Part shown: positions 50,571 through 58,745 of the stretch, one piece after another | Position numbering within the stretch: the stretch's first letter is position 1 | Layout of the letters: each line of letters begins with the position of its first letter | DNA from: Coriobacteriaceae bacterium | GTDB lineage: Bacteria > Actinomycetota > Coriobacteriia > Coriobacteriales > Coriobacteriaceae | Length of the DNA: 64,000 bases | Reading direction: 5' to 3' | Assembly (NCBI GenBank): GCA_025757745.1 | Contig: CP107217.1 | Coordinates: 1,984,001 to 2,048,000, forward strand | Made by a program: the position numbers and the translations under genes | The notes under the pieces: model-generated | Told to the model about the DNA's origin: nothing | Seen by the model: only the letters and a program-made list of their open reading frames with translations | Databases searched by the model: none

Positions 50571-51683
50571 TTACGCCGGCTTGAGCCCAAAGCACGCTCG
50601 GAGCGTATTCAGCAGAGCATCTTGCCTCTTTCGACGAGCCTCTACACGATTCTGATATCGTTTACCCATACGCTGGTGGATGCGCCATGCGAGCGCTTCC
50701 ATCGCTTCCATGTCGCAGAGCATCTCGTTGTTGACCGTCGCGACCTCGATTCCCATGGACGCCAAACCCGTATTGCGTTTTTCATCGTGAATGCGCCCGC
50801 CGCGAGACGAATGGCCCTGCTCACCGTTGTATTCCAGGTCAAACCGAGCTGCTTCCTGATAGGCATCGCAAACCGCATACGGCATCCCCGAGATCGCCTG
50901 CGCACGGTCGTTGAACTCGATCTTGTGGTCGGTCTTAAAGGGACCGCAGGCAAATCCGCCATAAGAAAACGGAAGCGAAAACATGGCAAGCATGATGCAT
51001 TCCATGGGTGAGCGCAGGTTTTCCGACAGAAAGGGGCACAACCGCCGCAGCTGCTTGGCCGCGCTCCCCTTGCATGCCGCAAGGTAATCTGCCAGGCGAT
51101 CGGGCGTCAGCACTGGCTCGACCTCAAAGTAGCCCACATCTGACGGCTGGTCCTTATCCTTTGCAAGCCTGTTCACGGTAGGCGAGCTGTAAGGGGGCAG
51201 ATACTGCCCGCGATCGCTCAGCGAAATCTTGGAGCACAGCTCCTGAGCCAGGGCAAATGCCTGGATACAGCCGACTTCGCACGCAACGGCGGCACAGAGG
51301 GCCTCGGGAGACAAGCTGTACACCCCCGGCTCCACCTCCAAAATCGAGGCGTCCGGCAGGTCTGTAGAACAAACGGACCAGCTTGCACCAGGCATGCGGC
51401 GACGCTGCTTCGCCGACCCCACCAGCAGGCACAAGTCTTCTTGGACCTCGCCACTCACGGCCCCGATCCGCACCAAATCGGGAAGATAAATGTCCTCGGC
51501 CGAGGGAGACGATGTATGCAGCACACGGCGCTCTTCATCGGGATCGAGGTCTCTCCAGCTGATGTAACCCATTTGTCGGCGCTCGGCGCGCATCATGCGC
51601 AGCGCCGAGGCACCGGTCAGGACTACGGAGGCCGCCAGTTGCTCGCTTGTCGGCTCGATGCGCCGCGCTATCTTCACTGCCAC
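50571..51683 (-). CDS. Uncharacterised protein with DUF559-like nuclease-fold C-terminus
   Basis: The 370-residue protein has a C-terminal segment FDLEYNGEQGHSSRGGRIHD, then KRNTGLASMGIEVATVN, resembling the DUF559/Vsr-type PD-(D/E)XK fold found after AbiEi-like domains in actinobacteria. The N-terminal 250 residues are not recognised. Nuclease activity is unproven; the acidic residues are only pattern matches. GTG at 51683 has AGGGG upstream and overlaps the end of comF; TTG at 51701 is an alternative. Confidence 0.6.
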   Translation of the reverse strand: MAVKIARRIEPTSEQLAASVVLTGASALRMMRAERRQMGYISWRDLDPDEERRVLHTSSPSAEDIYLPDLVRIGAVSGEVQEDLCLLVGSAKQRRRMPGASWSVCSTDLPDASILEVEPGVYSLSPEALCAAVACEVGCIQAFALAQELCSKISLSDRGQYLPPYSSPTVNRLAKDKDQPSDVGYFEVEPVLTPDRLADYLAACKGSAAKQLRRLCPFLSENLRSPMECIMLAMFSLPFSYGGFACGPFKTDHKIEFNDRAQAISGMPYAVCDAYQEAARFDLEYNGEQGHSSRGGRIHDEKRNTGLASMGIEVATVNNEMLCDMEAMEALAWRIHQRMGKRYQNRVEARRKRQDALLNTLRACFGLKPA

Positions 51684-51694
51684 AAAACCATCCC

Positions 51695-52501
51695 CTACCA
51701 AACGCGTGCGATAGCGAGGCCATCGACTGCTGCGGCGCCGGCACGCCTGAGCTCCGCCGAGGCTGCTGCCATGGTCGCGCCCGTGGTAATGACATCATCG
51801 ATGAGCAGCAGACGGCGGCCGCGCACATCCTCGACCGTCTCGTACATGCCCCGGGCATGCTCCCGGCGCTCATCGCGGCCGAGCTCTCGCTGGTCACCAT
51901 GACCGTATTTGACCAGGGCGTCCAGCAACGGGACACCCGAAAGATCGCAAAACGAGCGCGCGATTGCTTCCATATGGTCGAATCCACGCCGCCGAAACGC
52001 CGCCGCAGTCGCGGGCACAAACACCACCGCGTCCGCACCGGACAACACACCGCCGTAGCGATCGGATGCTGCCACCTGGGCATGCAAGGCAGTGTCGTAG
52101 AGCAACTCCGCCAGATACGGTGCCAGACGGCGCTCGCCCGCATCCTTGTACGCCTTGATGATGCGCGGCAGCGGATGTGCATAGACGGCACACGCCAGGC
52201 AGCGATCGAGCGCCTCGGCCATTGCCGAAGACGTGCCCTCGACCGAGCACTCGGTACACAGCAAATCCCCAAACGGGGCGCCGCATCGGATGCAACTATG
52301 ACACGGATCGATGAGCGCGAGCGATGCCAGACAATCCTGGCAGATCAGCGCACCGGAACGCTCGCAGCCAGCGCATCGCGTGGGCGACAACGCCTCGAGC
52401 GCCTCATACGTCGCGCGCTCGGCAAGCGGTAGCAATTCGTCCGCAAACGGTAGGACGCCTGCGCCCTGCAAGCGAGTCAATACGTTCAGATGTCTCTTCA
52501 T
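51695..52501 (-). CDS. comF: ComF-family phosphoribosyltransferase-like protein
   Basis: The 268-residue protein has N-terminal zinc-ribbon cysteines (RCAGCERSGALICQDC, CIRCGAPFGDLLCTEC) and a PRTase domain with the PRPP loop LLLIDDVITTGATM. Family members are needed for DNA uptake during competence, probably beside ComFA helicase, which is not seen here. AGGGAGGG precedes the ATG but lies in a hairpin arm (52505-52540). Confidence 0.9.
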   Translation of the reverse strand: MKRHLNVLTRLQGAGVLPFADELLPLAERATYEALEALSPTRCAGCERSGALICQDCLASLALIDPCHSCIRCGAPFGDLLCTECSVEGTSSAMAEALDRCLACAVYAHPLPRIIKAYKDAGERRLAPYLAELLYDTALHAQVAASDRYGGVLSGADAVVFVPATAAAFRRRGFDHMEAIARSFCDLSGVPLLDALVKYGHGDQRELGRDERREHARGMYETVEDVRGRRLLLIDDVITTGATMAAASAELRRAGAAAVDGLAIARVW

Positions 52502-52504
52502 GAC

Positions 52505-52540
52505 ACAACCCTCCCTACGCGAAGGCGAAGGGAGGGTTGT
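52505..52540 (-). promoter_or_regulatory. Hairpin covering the comF ribosome-binding site
   Basis: A perfect 12-bp inverted repeat, ACAACCCTCCCT with AGGGAGGGTTGT and a 12-nt loop. The 3' arm on the mRNA contains the Shine-Dalgarno of comF. It may also slow transcription after the RicT gene, though no T-run follows. Confidence 0.65.
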
Positions 52541-52602
52541 CGGTGTAGAGCCATGATACCCAGAGGTGCTGGGGTCAGGCGGGTTACATCCGCTTACGGA
52601 CG

Positions 52603-54297
52603 TTATTCGCCGGCAGGCGGTTGCGGTACGGACGAGGTGCGGGTCGAGCCTTCGCCACCGTCCTGGCGCGGCTTGCGGGAGCGACGGCGACGGCGACGCT
52701 TTTGACCCTGGTCGGTCGAGCCCTCGCCGCCGCGATCCTCACGCGGTTCGCACTCGTCGCGAGCGCCGCCGTGCGAAGCCTTGGCGGCAGCTCCTCCGCC
52801 ATCGCCGGGGCGACGGCGCGTGACCTTGACTTCGCCATCCGAAACCTGATCGGCCACAGAAGGAATCGAGGGTTTCTGCTGCGCGCCCGAGGAATGGCGA
52901 CGACGCGGACGTGACGCGCGCTCCTCCTCGCCACGCGGCTTGCCAGCCTTGTCGGCAGGCGCGTCGGAGGCCGAGGCGCCCTTGGGAGCGGCACCGGCCT
53001 CGCGAGCAGCTGCGGCGCGGAAGGCGTCCTCGCGCTCCTCGCTCGACAGGTGACGGCGACGACGGCGCGTGGGGTTCATGCCACCGCCGCGATTTTGCTG
53101 CTGGGGCTGCTGAGCCTCGCGCTCGCGGGAAGCGTTCTTACCCGCGGCCTCGCCATTGTCGACGGACGCCGTGCGCTTGCGGCGGCGACGGCCATCGGCT
53201 GCTCCCTCGGTCTCGGGCGCCTCGGCCTTGCCGCGGCCCTTTCCACGGCCACGGCCCTCGCCCTGGCCCTGAGCGGTGCGAGCATCGGATTCGGCATCGC
53301 GACGACGGCGCTTGGGCATCGATGTGCCGGCCAGACGATCGGCGCTCGACAGGCCATCGCCCACGTCGACGCCGTTTTCGCGATCGAGTTCCATGAGCGC
53401 CAGACGCATCTCGGGCGACTCGATGCGCTCGAGCACGTCGCGCGTCACGCAGTCGGGGCGGCAGTTGCAGCCCTGCTCGGCGGCCTTCTTTTTGCAACCC
53501 TCCGAGCACGTCATATCGGCCAGGTTGACCTTAAAGACTTTGCCGTTCTCCAGGCGCAGCACCAGCTGCTCACGCGGCGTGTCATATTCCTGGATGCGCG
53601 CCTTGCCAAGCGGCGTATCGATAAGCGTCTTCTTTTTGGGCGCGCGGCTCTTAAAGTCCTTGTACGCCTCGAACTCGTAGCGCAGGCAGCACATCAGGCG
53701 GCCGCAGACGCCACTAATCTTGGACGAGTTGAGCGGCAGGTCCTGCTCCTTTGCCATGCGGATCGAAACCGGCTCAAACTGTCCGCCAAAGCGCGTGCAG
53801 CAGAGCTCCTGGCCGCACTGGGCATAGCCGCCCACCAGGCGGGTCTCGTCGCGCACGCCGATCTGGCGCATGTCGACGCGAATGTGCAGCGTCGAGGACA
53901 GGTCCTTGACGAGCTGACGGAAATCGACGCGCTCCTCGGCCGCAAAGTAGAACACAGCCTTCTCGCCGCCAAACAGGTACTCGACGCCGACCGGCTTCAT
54001 CTCGAGGTCGAGCTCTTTGACCAGACGACGGAAATCGACCATGGCCTCGTCGCCCTGGATGGCCAGGTCGTCGGCAAGCTGCAGGTCGATGTCGCTCGCC
54101 ACGCGCAGCACGGGCTTGAGCGGCTGGCCGATCTCATCTTGCGGCACCTCGAAGGGATCGGCCGTGACCAGGCCGATCTCGGTTCCGCGCTCGGTGGAGC
54201 AAATGGCATAATCGGCCTCGAGGATATCCAGATCCTGCGGATCAAACCACAGGTCGCGCGAGGCGTAGGTAAACTTAACGGGTACGACTAACGGCAT
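52603..54297 (-). CDS. ricT: RicT/PSP1-family protein with long basic tail
   Basis: The 564-residue protein has the conserved PSP1/YaaT core in residues 1-300: STERGTEIGLV, FYFAAEERVDFRQLVKDL, and the cysteine cluster GQELCCTRFGG, GVCGRLMCCLRYE, CSEGCKKK, CNCRPDC. In Bacillus RicT forms an Fe-S-bearing complex acting in RNA maturation and development. Residues 325-564 are a low-complexity Arg/Gly/Ala/Glu tail not usual in RicT, perhaps RNA-binding. It follows holB with overlap (AGGAAGG site). Confidence 0.9.
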   Translation of the reverse strand: MPLVVPVKFTYASRDLWFDPQDLDILEADYAICSTERGTEIGLVTADPFEVPQDEIGQPLKPVLRVASDIDLQLADDLAIQGDEAMVDFRRLVKELDLEMKPVGVEYLFGGEKAVFYFAAEERVDFRQLVKDLSSTLHIRVDMRQIGVRDETRLVGGYAQCGQELCCTRFGGQFEPVSIRMAKEQDLPLNSSKISGVCGRLMCCLRYEFEAYKDFKSRAPKKKTLIDTPLGKARIQEYDTPREQLVLRLENGKVFKVNLADMTCSEGCKKKAAEQGCNCRPDCVTRDVLERIESPEMRLALMELDRENGVDVGDGLSSADRLAGTSMPKRRRRDAESDARTAQGQGEGRGRGKGRGKAEAPETEGAADGRRRRKRTASVDNGEAAGKNASREREAQQPQQQNRGGGMNPTRRRRRHLSSEEREDAFRAAAAREAGAAPKGASASDAPADKAGKPRGEEERASRPRRRHSSGAQQKPSIPSVADQVSDGEVKVTRRRPGDGGGAAAKASHGGARDECEPREDRGGEGSTDQGQKRRRRRRSRKPRQDGGEGSTRTSSVPQPPAGE

Positions 54298-55415
54298 TTC
54301 AGTGCCTTCCTGATATCGAACAGCATGACCTCGATGGCCAGCTGGGGAGTAACGTTTCTGGCGATGTTGCGCTCGGCGGTCGCGACCGCCTCGAGCGCCC
54401 GGGTGGCACCCGCAACATTCGTCGCGGCGGCAAGCCGCCCGATCGTGTCGCGCACGTCTTCGTTCACGACGTCGGCCGCCTCGTCCTGAAGTGTCAGCAG
54501 CACGTCGCGCATGAGCGTCCGCGCGCTCGCCAGCGCTTCCATGATACCCGAACGCTCGCGCGCGTTGAGTTCGCGCTTGTTGCGGTCCTCAAGCTGCTTC
54601 AATGCTCCACGCGACAGGTAGTCGGCGTTTTGCTCGAGCACCTTTTCCTGTGTGGACTTGACCTCGGCGAGCGGCGCCTTAACGGCGACGATGAGCGACT
54701 TGGCGCGGCTGAGCACATCAGCCTCGTCGGCAGCGATGAGCGAATCGATGGCGCGGACCATTTGGCGGCGAGCATCCTGGCGCTCGGCACTCTTAAGGAA
54801 CTCGATGCCGCGTGTGGGGCTTCCCGCCACGGCGACCGCCATGCGGCAACGCGCGAGATCCTGACCCGTCGCGCGGCTCACGGCCTGCGCGGCCACGGTG
54901 GGCGACACCAGCCGAAACGGCACGCACTGACAGCGGCTCACGATGGTGGGCAACATCACGTCTGCCGAGGTGCCCAACAAGATGAACATAACGCCCTCGG
55001 GCGGCTCCTCGAGTGTCTTGAGCAGCGCGTTGGCGGTGTTAGCGCGCAGTTGCTCGGCACGATCGATGATGTAGACCTTGGCCTTGGCACGGATGGGCGC
55101 CAGCGGCACGTCATCGAGCAGCTCGCGGGTCTGGGCAATGAGGTAGCCTGTGGCGCTCTCGGGCGTGTAATAGTGCACGTCAGGATGCGTATGCCGAGCA
55201 ACGCGTACGCAGCTGTCGCATGCTCCGCAGCCGTCCTGCTCGCACAGGAAGGCCTGGGCGAGCGCCCATGCGGCATCGAGCTTGCCGGCACCGGGAGCGC
55301 CCAAAAACAGGTAGGCGTGCGATGCGCGGCCGCTGGCGACGGCGTTGGTCAAAAAATCGCGAACGCGCTCTTGGGTGTCGAGCTTGGCCAGCAGGCTTGC
55401 CTGAGCGGGGGCCAC
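54288..55415 (-). CDS. holB: DNA polymerase III delta-prime subunit
   Basis: The 375-residue AAA+ clamp-loader subunit has P-loop GAPGAGKLD, zinc cysteines CEQDGCGACDSC, IIDRAEQLRANTANALLKTL and the SRC motif (IVSRCQCVPF). It works with DnaX and HolA to load the sliding clamp. GTG at 55415 follows AAGGAG, one base after the tmk stop; the frame runs 13 codons further but inside tmk. The order tmk-holB-ricT is common in Gram-positive bacteria. Confidence 0.92.
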   Translation of the reverse strand: MAPAQASLLAKLDTQERVRDFLTNAVASGRASHAYLFLGAPGAGKLDAAWALAQAFLCEQDGCGACDSCVRVARHTHPDVHYYTPESATGYLIAQTRELLDDVPLAPIRAKAKVYIIDRAEQLRANTANALLKTLEEPPEGVMFILLGTSADVMLPTIVSRCQCVPFRLVSPTVAAQAVSRATGQDLARCRMAVAVAGSPTRGIEFLKSAERQDARRQMVRAIDSLIAADEADVLSRAKSLIVAVKAPLAEVKSTQEKVLEQNADYLSRGALKQLEDRNKRELNARERSGIMEALASARTLMRDVLLTLQDEAADVVNEDVRDTIGRLAAATNVAGATRALEAVATAERNIARNVTPQLAIEVMLFDIRKALKCR

Positions 55416-55416
55416 G

Positions 55417-56100
55417 TTACTCGGCCTCCTTGGCAAGCGCGGCGGCGACAGCATCTTGCGGAATGTCGAGACCGTACGCGCGAATCTGCTCGACCGTCTT
55501 CTCGAAGACTTCCTCGACGGTCGCAGTGGCGTCGATGAGCTTTACGCGGTTTGGCTCCTCGGCAGCAATGGCGCAAAATCCCTGGTAAACGCGCTCTTGG
55601 AAGGCTATGCCTTTTGCCTCCATGCGATCTGCCGCACCACGAGCTGCCATGCGCAGCGCCGCCTGCTCGGGCGTGATGTGGTAGACGAGCGTGAGCGCCG
55701 GATGCGTACCGGCGACAGCCAGGTTGTTGGCATCGCGTACCATCTGACGGTCGAGGCCATCGGCAAACGCCTGGTAGCAGGTCGTGGAGTCGTAGAAGCG
55801 ATCGCACAGGACTACCTTGCCGGCCGCGAGGGCGGGAGCTATGACCTCGTGCACCAACTGGGCACGCGCCGCCTCGTAGAGCAGCAACTCGCAGGTGTCT
55901 CCCATCGCCGTATTGGCGGGGTCGAGCAGCAGAGCACGGATCTTTTCGCTGATGGCGGTACCGCCCGGCTCGCGCAGGCTCACAACCCGGTAGCCAGCGA
56001 GTTCGAGCGCGCGGGCAAGCAGACGCGCCTGCGTGGACTTGCCGGCGCCGTCGACGCCCTCGAGCGTGATAAAGCTATGTTGAGCGGGCTCAAAAGCCAT
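55417..56100 (-). CDS. tmk: Thymidylate kinase
   Basis: The 227-residue kinase phosphorylates dTMP to dTDP. It has P-loop EGVDGAGKST, the DR(Y/F) motif in LCDRFYDSTTCYQ and the LID region RGAADRMEAKG. AGGAAGGGG lies upstream of the ATG. It is first of the tmk-holB-ricT-comF run. An IS3-family element lies about 110 bases upstream and may influence its promoter. Confidence 0.94.
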   Translation of the reverse strand: MAFEPAQHSFITLEGVDGAGKSTQARLLARALELAGYRVVSLREPGGTAISEKIRALLLDPANTAMGDTCELLLYEAARAQLVHEVIAPALAAGKVVLCDRFYDSTTCYQAFADGLDRQMVRDANNLAVAGTHPALTLVYHITPEQAALRMAARGAADRMEAKGIAFQERVYQGFCAIAAEEPNRVKLIDATATVEEVFEKTVEQIRAYGLDIPQDAVAAALAKEAE

Positions 56101-56189
56101 GGGCGCAGCCCCTTCCTACAAGGCGCGTAAATGCAGATATATCAACCAAGCCATGATACCCCAGGGGCAGGCGCGCCCCAAATCGGACC

Positions 56190-56208
56190 TAGTCATTGGG
56201 GACGTTCT
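56190..56208. repeat. 19-bp motif repeated in inverse orientation at 58658
   Basis: TAGTCATTGGGGACGTTCT recurs as an exact reverse complement at 58658-58676. A shorter relative (GGAACGTCCCCAAGTG) is at 1625-1640. The IS3-family element begins within two bases of this copy. Confidence 0.7.
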
Positions 56209-56209
56209 A

Positions 56210-57580
56210 AAGTTGCGGTGAAATAGGGACTGTTTGGCGGTCTCAGAGCTTCAATCGGGGGTGCGGACGATTTCTTGGACCGCGCCTAGGCGTATCCAAG
56301 CTTCCTGCGGTACTCCATCGGGCTCAGCCACTCGAGGGACTTCTTGATGCGCCCGTCCCGATAGTACACGAGGTAGGCCTCGAGCCTCCCCATGAACTCC
56401 TCGGCCGTCACGCCCTCCCAGTCCCTGTAGCGGAAGAACTCGTTCTTGAGGCGGCCGAAGAAGCCCTCGCAGGCCGAGTTGTCCGGGCTGCAGCCCTTCG
56501 CTGACATGCTCCTGACCAGGCCGTTCTCCTCGCAGATCCCGATCCACTCCGGCCAGCGGTAGTGGCCGCCCCGGTCCGAGTGGATCGTCGTGCGCGCGCC
56601 CGCCGGCCTCGCCGCGCAGGCCTTGAGCAGGCTCGAGTTCGCGAGGCGCTTGTCGGGGTGCAGCCCGATCGACCAGGCGACGGGCATCCCGTCGAAGCAG
56701 TCGATGACCGGGCTCAGGTAGACCTTCTCGCCGCCCGGGAGCCTGAACTCGGTGATGTCGGTGAGCCACAGCCGGTTGGGCTCGTCGGCGTGGAAATTCC
56801 TGTTCACGAGGTTCTCCGGCGCCTTGGAGACCTCGCCGGCGTAGGAGCTGTAGCCCCGGGCGCGCCTCTTGTTGTAGACGACCTCGAGGCCCTCCTCGCG
56901 CATCACGCGGGCCACGCGCTTCTCGCTGGCGCGGACGCCCTCGCGGCGCAGGCGCGCCCAGACGGTGCGGTACCCCCAGCACCCCGAGCCCTCGCGGAAG
57001 ATGCGCACCACGCGATCGCGTATGTCGGCGTCGCGGTCGCGCGGCGCGGCGACGCGGGGCCTCCAGTACTCATAGGAGCTCTTCGATATCCTCAAGAAAC
57101 CTGTGATCGAGCGGAGGGGCAGGGCGGTCGCCCGCCTCAATCTCTCGCCGAGCTCGCACTTGCTCCTGTTCGAGATCGAAGCCGGGTCCCACCCTTCCGC
57201 TTTTAGGTCGGCCAACACCGCCCTGAGCAGCAGGTTCTCTATCTGGTCCTCGTTGAGCCCGGCGAGCGGGCCGGTCGCGGGCGGGGCGTAGATCGACTTG
57301 TCGGGGCCCAAGCTGGCCTCCTTCCGTGGCGGTTCCCTCGCCACGATTCTACAGCCCCCGCCGGTGTAGCTGCGCGGGAGGTGGCCCGTCGCCCACTTCT
57401 TGGCCGCGCTCACCGTGACCCCCGCGAACTCCGCGGCGGCGGTGGGCCCCATGCCGTCCTCCGTCGCCAGGAGGAAGAGCTCGACCTTCTCCCTGCTGTA
57501 CATGCGAACCTCCAGTCCGGACCGCCCCGCGGTCCAACTTTCTGTCCGCACCCCCATCAGTCCCTATTTCACCGCAACTT
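56210..57580 (-). mobile_element. IS3-family insertion sequence
   Basis: The 1371-bp element has perfect 23-bp terminal inverted repeats (56210-56232 with 57558-57580) and one transposase gene. I found no clear target duplication. It separates tmk from the zinc-ribbon gene. Confidence 0.92.
56286..57503 (-). CDS. IS3-family transposase, single open frame
   Basis: The 405-residue protein has an N-terminal HTH-like region (MGPTAAAEFAGVTVSAAKKW) and a DDE integrase core: the first Asp in WLTDITEF, the second in IHSDRGGHY, and Glu in SACEGFFGRLKNE. Most IS3 members split these in two frames joined by frameshifting; here they are fused. GGAGG seven bases before 57503 supports that ATG; an earlier one lies against the terminal repeat. 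Confidence 0.93.
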   Translation of the reverse strand: MYSREKVELFLLATEDGMGPTAAAEFAGVTVSAAKKWATGHLPRSYTGGGCRIVAREPPRKEASLGPDKSIYAPPATGPLAGLNEDQIENLLLRAVLADLKAEGWDPASISNRSKCELGERLRRATALPLRSITGFLRISKSSYEYWRPRVAAPRDRDADIRDRVVRIFREGSGCWGYRTVWARLRREGVRASEKRVARVMREEGLEVVYNKRRARGYSSYAGEVSKAPENLVNRNFHADEPNRLWLTDITEFRLPGGEKVYLSPVIDCFDGMPVAWSIGLHPDKRLANSSLLKACAARPAGARTTIHSDRGGHYRWPEWIGICEENGLVRSMSAKGCSPDNSACEGFFGRLKNEFFRYRDWEGVTAEEFMGRLEAYLVYYRDGRIKKSLEWLSPMEYRRKLGYA

Positions 57581-57648
57581 ATGATGGGGAATTTTGAGCG
57601 CTGGGTATAATCGTCGTATTGATTTGAAATGTGGCGAAAGGAGTGGCA

Positions 57649-58623
57649 ATGTCTCGGTATTGCGCCTCGTGCGGCAAACTTCTTGCAGATGATGCCAAGT
57701 TCTGCACCTCATGCGGTGCACCCGTTGAGCAGACAACCGCAAGCAATGGCCAACCCGCGTTTGAGCAGACCGACTTCCTCGATACGCCGCAAGCTAAGCC
57801 GGACGACCCCCTCGCCTATCGCCCCGACCCCGCCGCCAGCCCCGCAGCGGTCGAAACGACGCAGCGCATACCCGTCGCGGACACCCCGCCCCAACAGCAA
57901 CCGGCATCTACGTACGCGCCTGATTCACCGCAGGCCCCCGCCGCCAAAAAGAGCAGCACCAAGGCGCTTATCGCCGTTATCGTTGTGCTGGTGGCAATCA
58001 TCATCGCCCTGGTCGTTTTCTTTGTGATCAAGCCTTTCGACAATGCCGCCACGCAAACGACTGCCGAGATTACTAAGCTGCACCATGATGTTGACGATGA
58101 TGACCTCAAGCCCCTCGACGACCCCAATAGCCTTTTTGACGATGACGACGATGATGGCGGCGAAGCGACCCTCTCCGAGCAAAACCTCTACCGTCGCCTG
58201 AGCGAATACTACGACCTGCTCGAAGATCTCGATAGCCAGGTCCGCGCCTGCGCGCAGGCCTTCAATGGCAGCTATCTGGAAGAGGACCGTACCACCCGTC
58301 AAAATCTCGCCGACGTCGCCGAGCGCACGGAAGACACCATCGAGCAGTACTACGATATCGTCGAGGACCTGGACGTCCCCATGAGCTCTAAGAACTACAG
58401 TTCCTGGAAAGACATCGTTGCCCTGTATGACGACCTGGACAACCGCATCGACGCGATCTGCGATGCCTGGGAGATCAGCCTAAAGTACGCAAAGCCCGCG
58501 GACCATAAGGACGAAATCGTGACGCCGCTGGCACGCGACAACGAGCCGGGGACCAACAGCAACAAGTACCGTCAGGACTTTGAGGACCGCTATCCCGGCG
58601 CCAAGCCCGTCGAGGTGAACTAG
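57649..58623 (+). CDS. Zinc-ribbon membrane protein
   Basis: The 324-residue protein has an N-terminal zinc ribbon (YCASCGKLLADDAKFCTSCG), a Pro/Gln-rich linker, one membrane helix (about 105-130) and an acidic extracellular domain with a run of aspartates and helical segments (LYRRLSEYYDLLEDLD). The function is unknown. AAAGGAG precedes the ATG at 57649. A TATAAT at 57606-57611 may be its -10 box, but the insertion sequence ends only 26 bases before that, so the promoter may have been altered. Confidence 0.8.
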   Translation: MSRYCASCGKLLADDAKFCTSCGAPVEQTTASNGQPAFEQTDFLDTPQAKPDDPLAYRPDPAASPAAVETTQRIPVADTPPQQQPASTYAPDSPQAPAAKKSSTKALIAVIVVLVAIIIALVVFFVIKPFDNAATQTTAEITKLHHDVDDDDLKPLDDPNSLFDDDDDDGGEATLSEQNLYRRLSEYYDLLEDLDSQVRACAQAFNGSYLEEDRTTRQNLADVAERTEDTIEQYYDIVEDLDVPMSSKNYSSWKDIVALYDDLDNRIDAICDAWEISLKYAKPADHKDEIVTPLARDNEPGTNSNKYRQDFEDRYPGAKPVEVN

Positions 58624-58678
58624 TCGCATGCGACGTTCTTAAACGACTAGTCATTCAAGAACGTCCCCAATGACTACG

Positions 58679-58720
58679 CAAAAAACGAGCGGGGGTCATG
58701 GGACCCTCGCTCGTTTTTGT
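58679..58720. terminator. Bidirectional terminator between 58623 and topA
   Basis: An ACGAGCGGGGGTC stem pairs with GACCCTCGCTCGT (one mismatch) and has A/T runs on both sides. Confidence 0.85.
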
Positions 58721-58745
58721 TTTGGGCAATGTTTCGGCTGCACCG

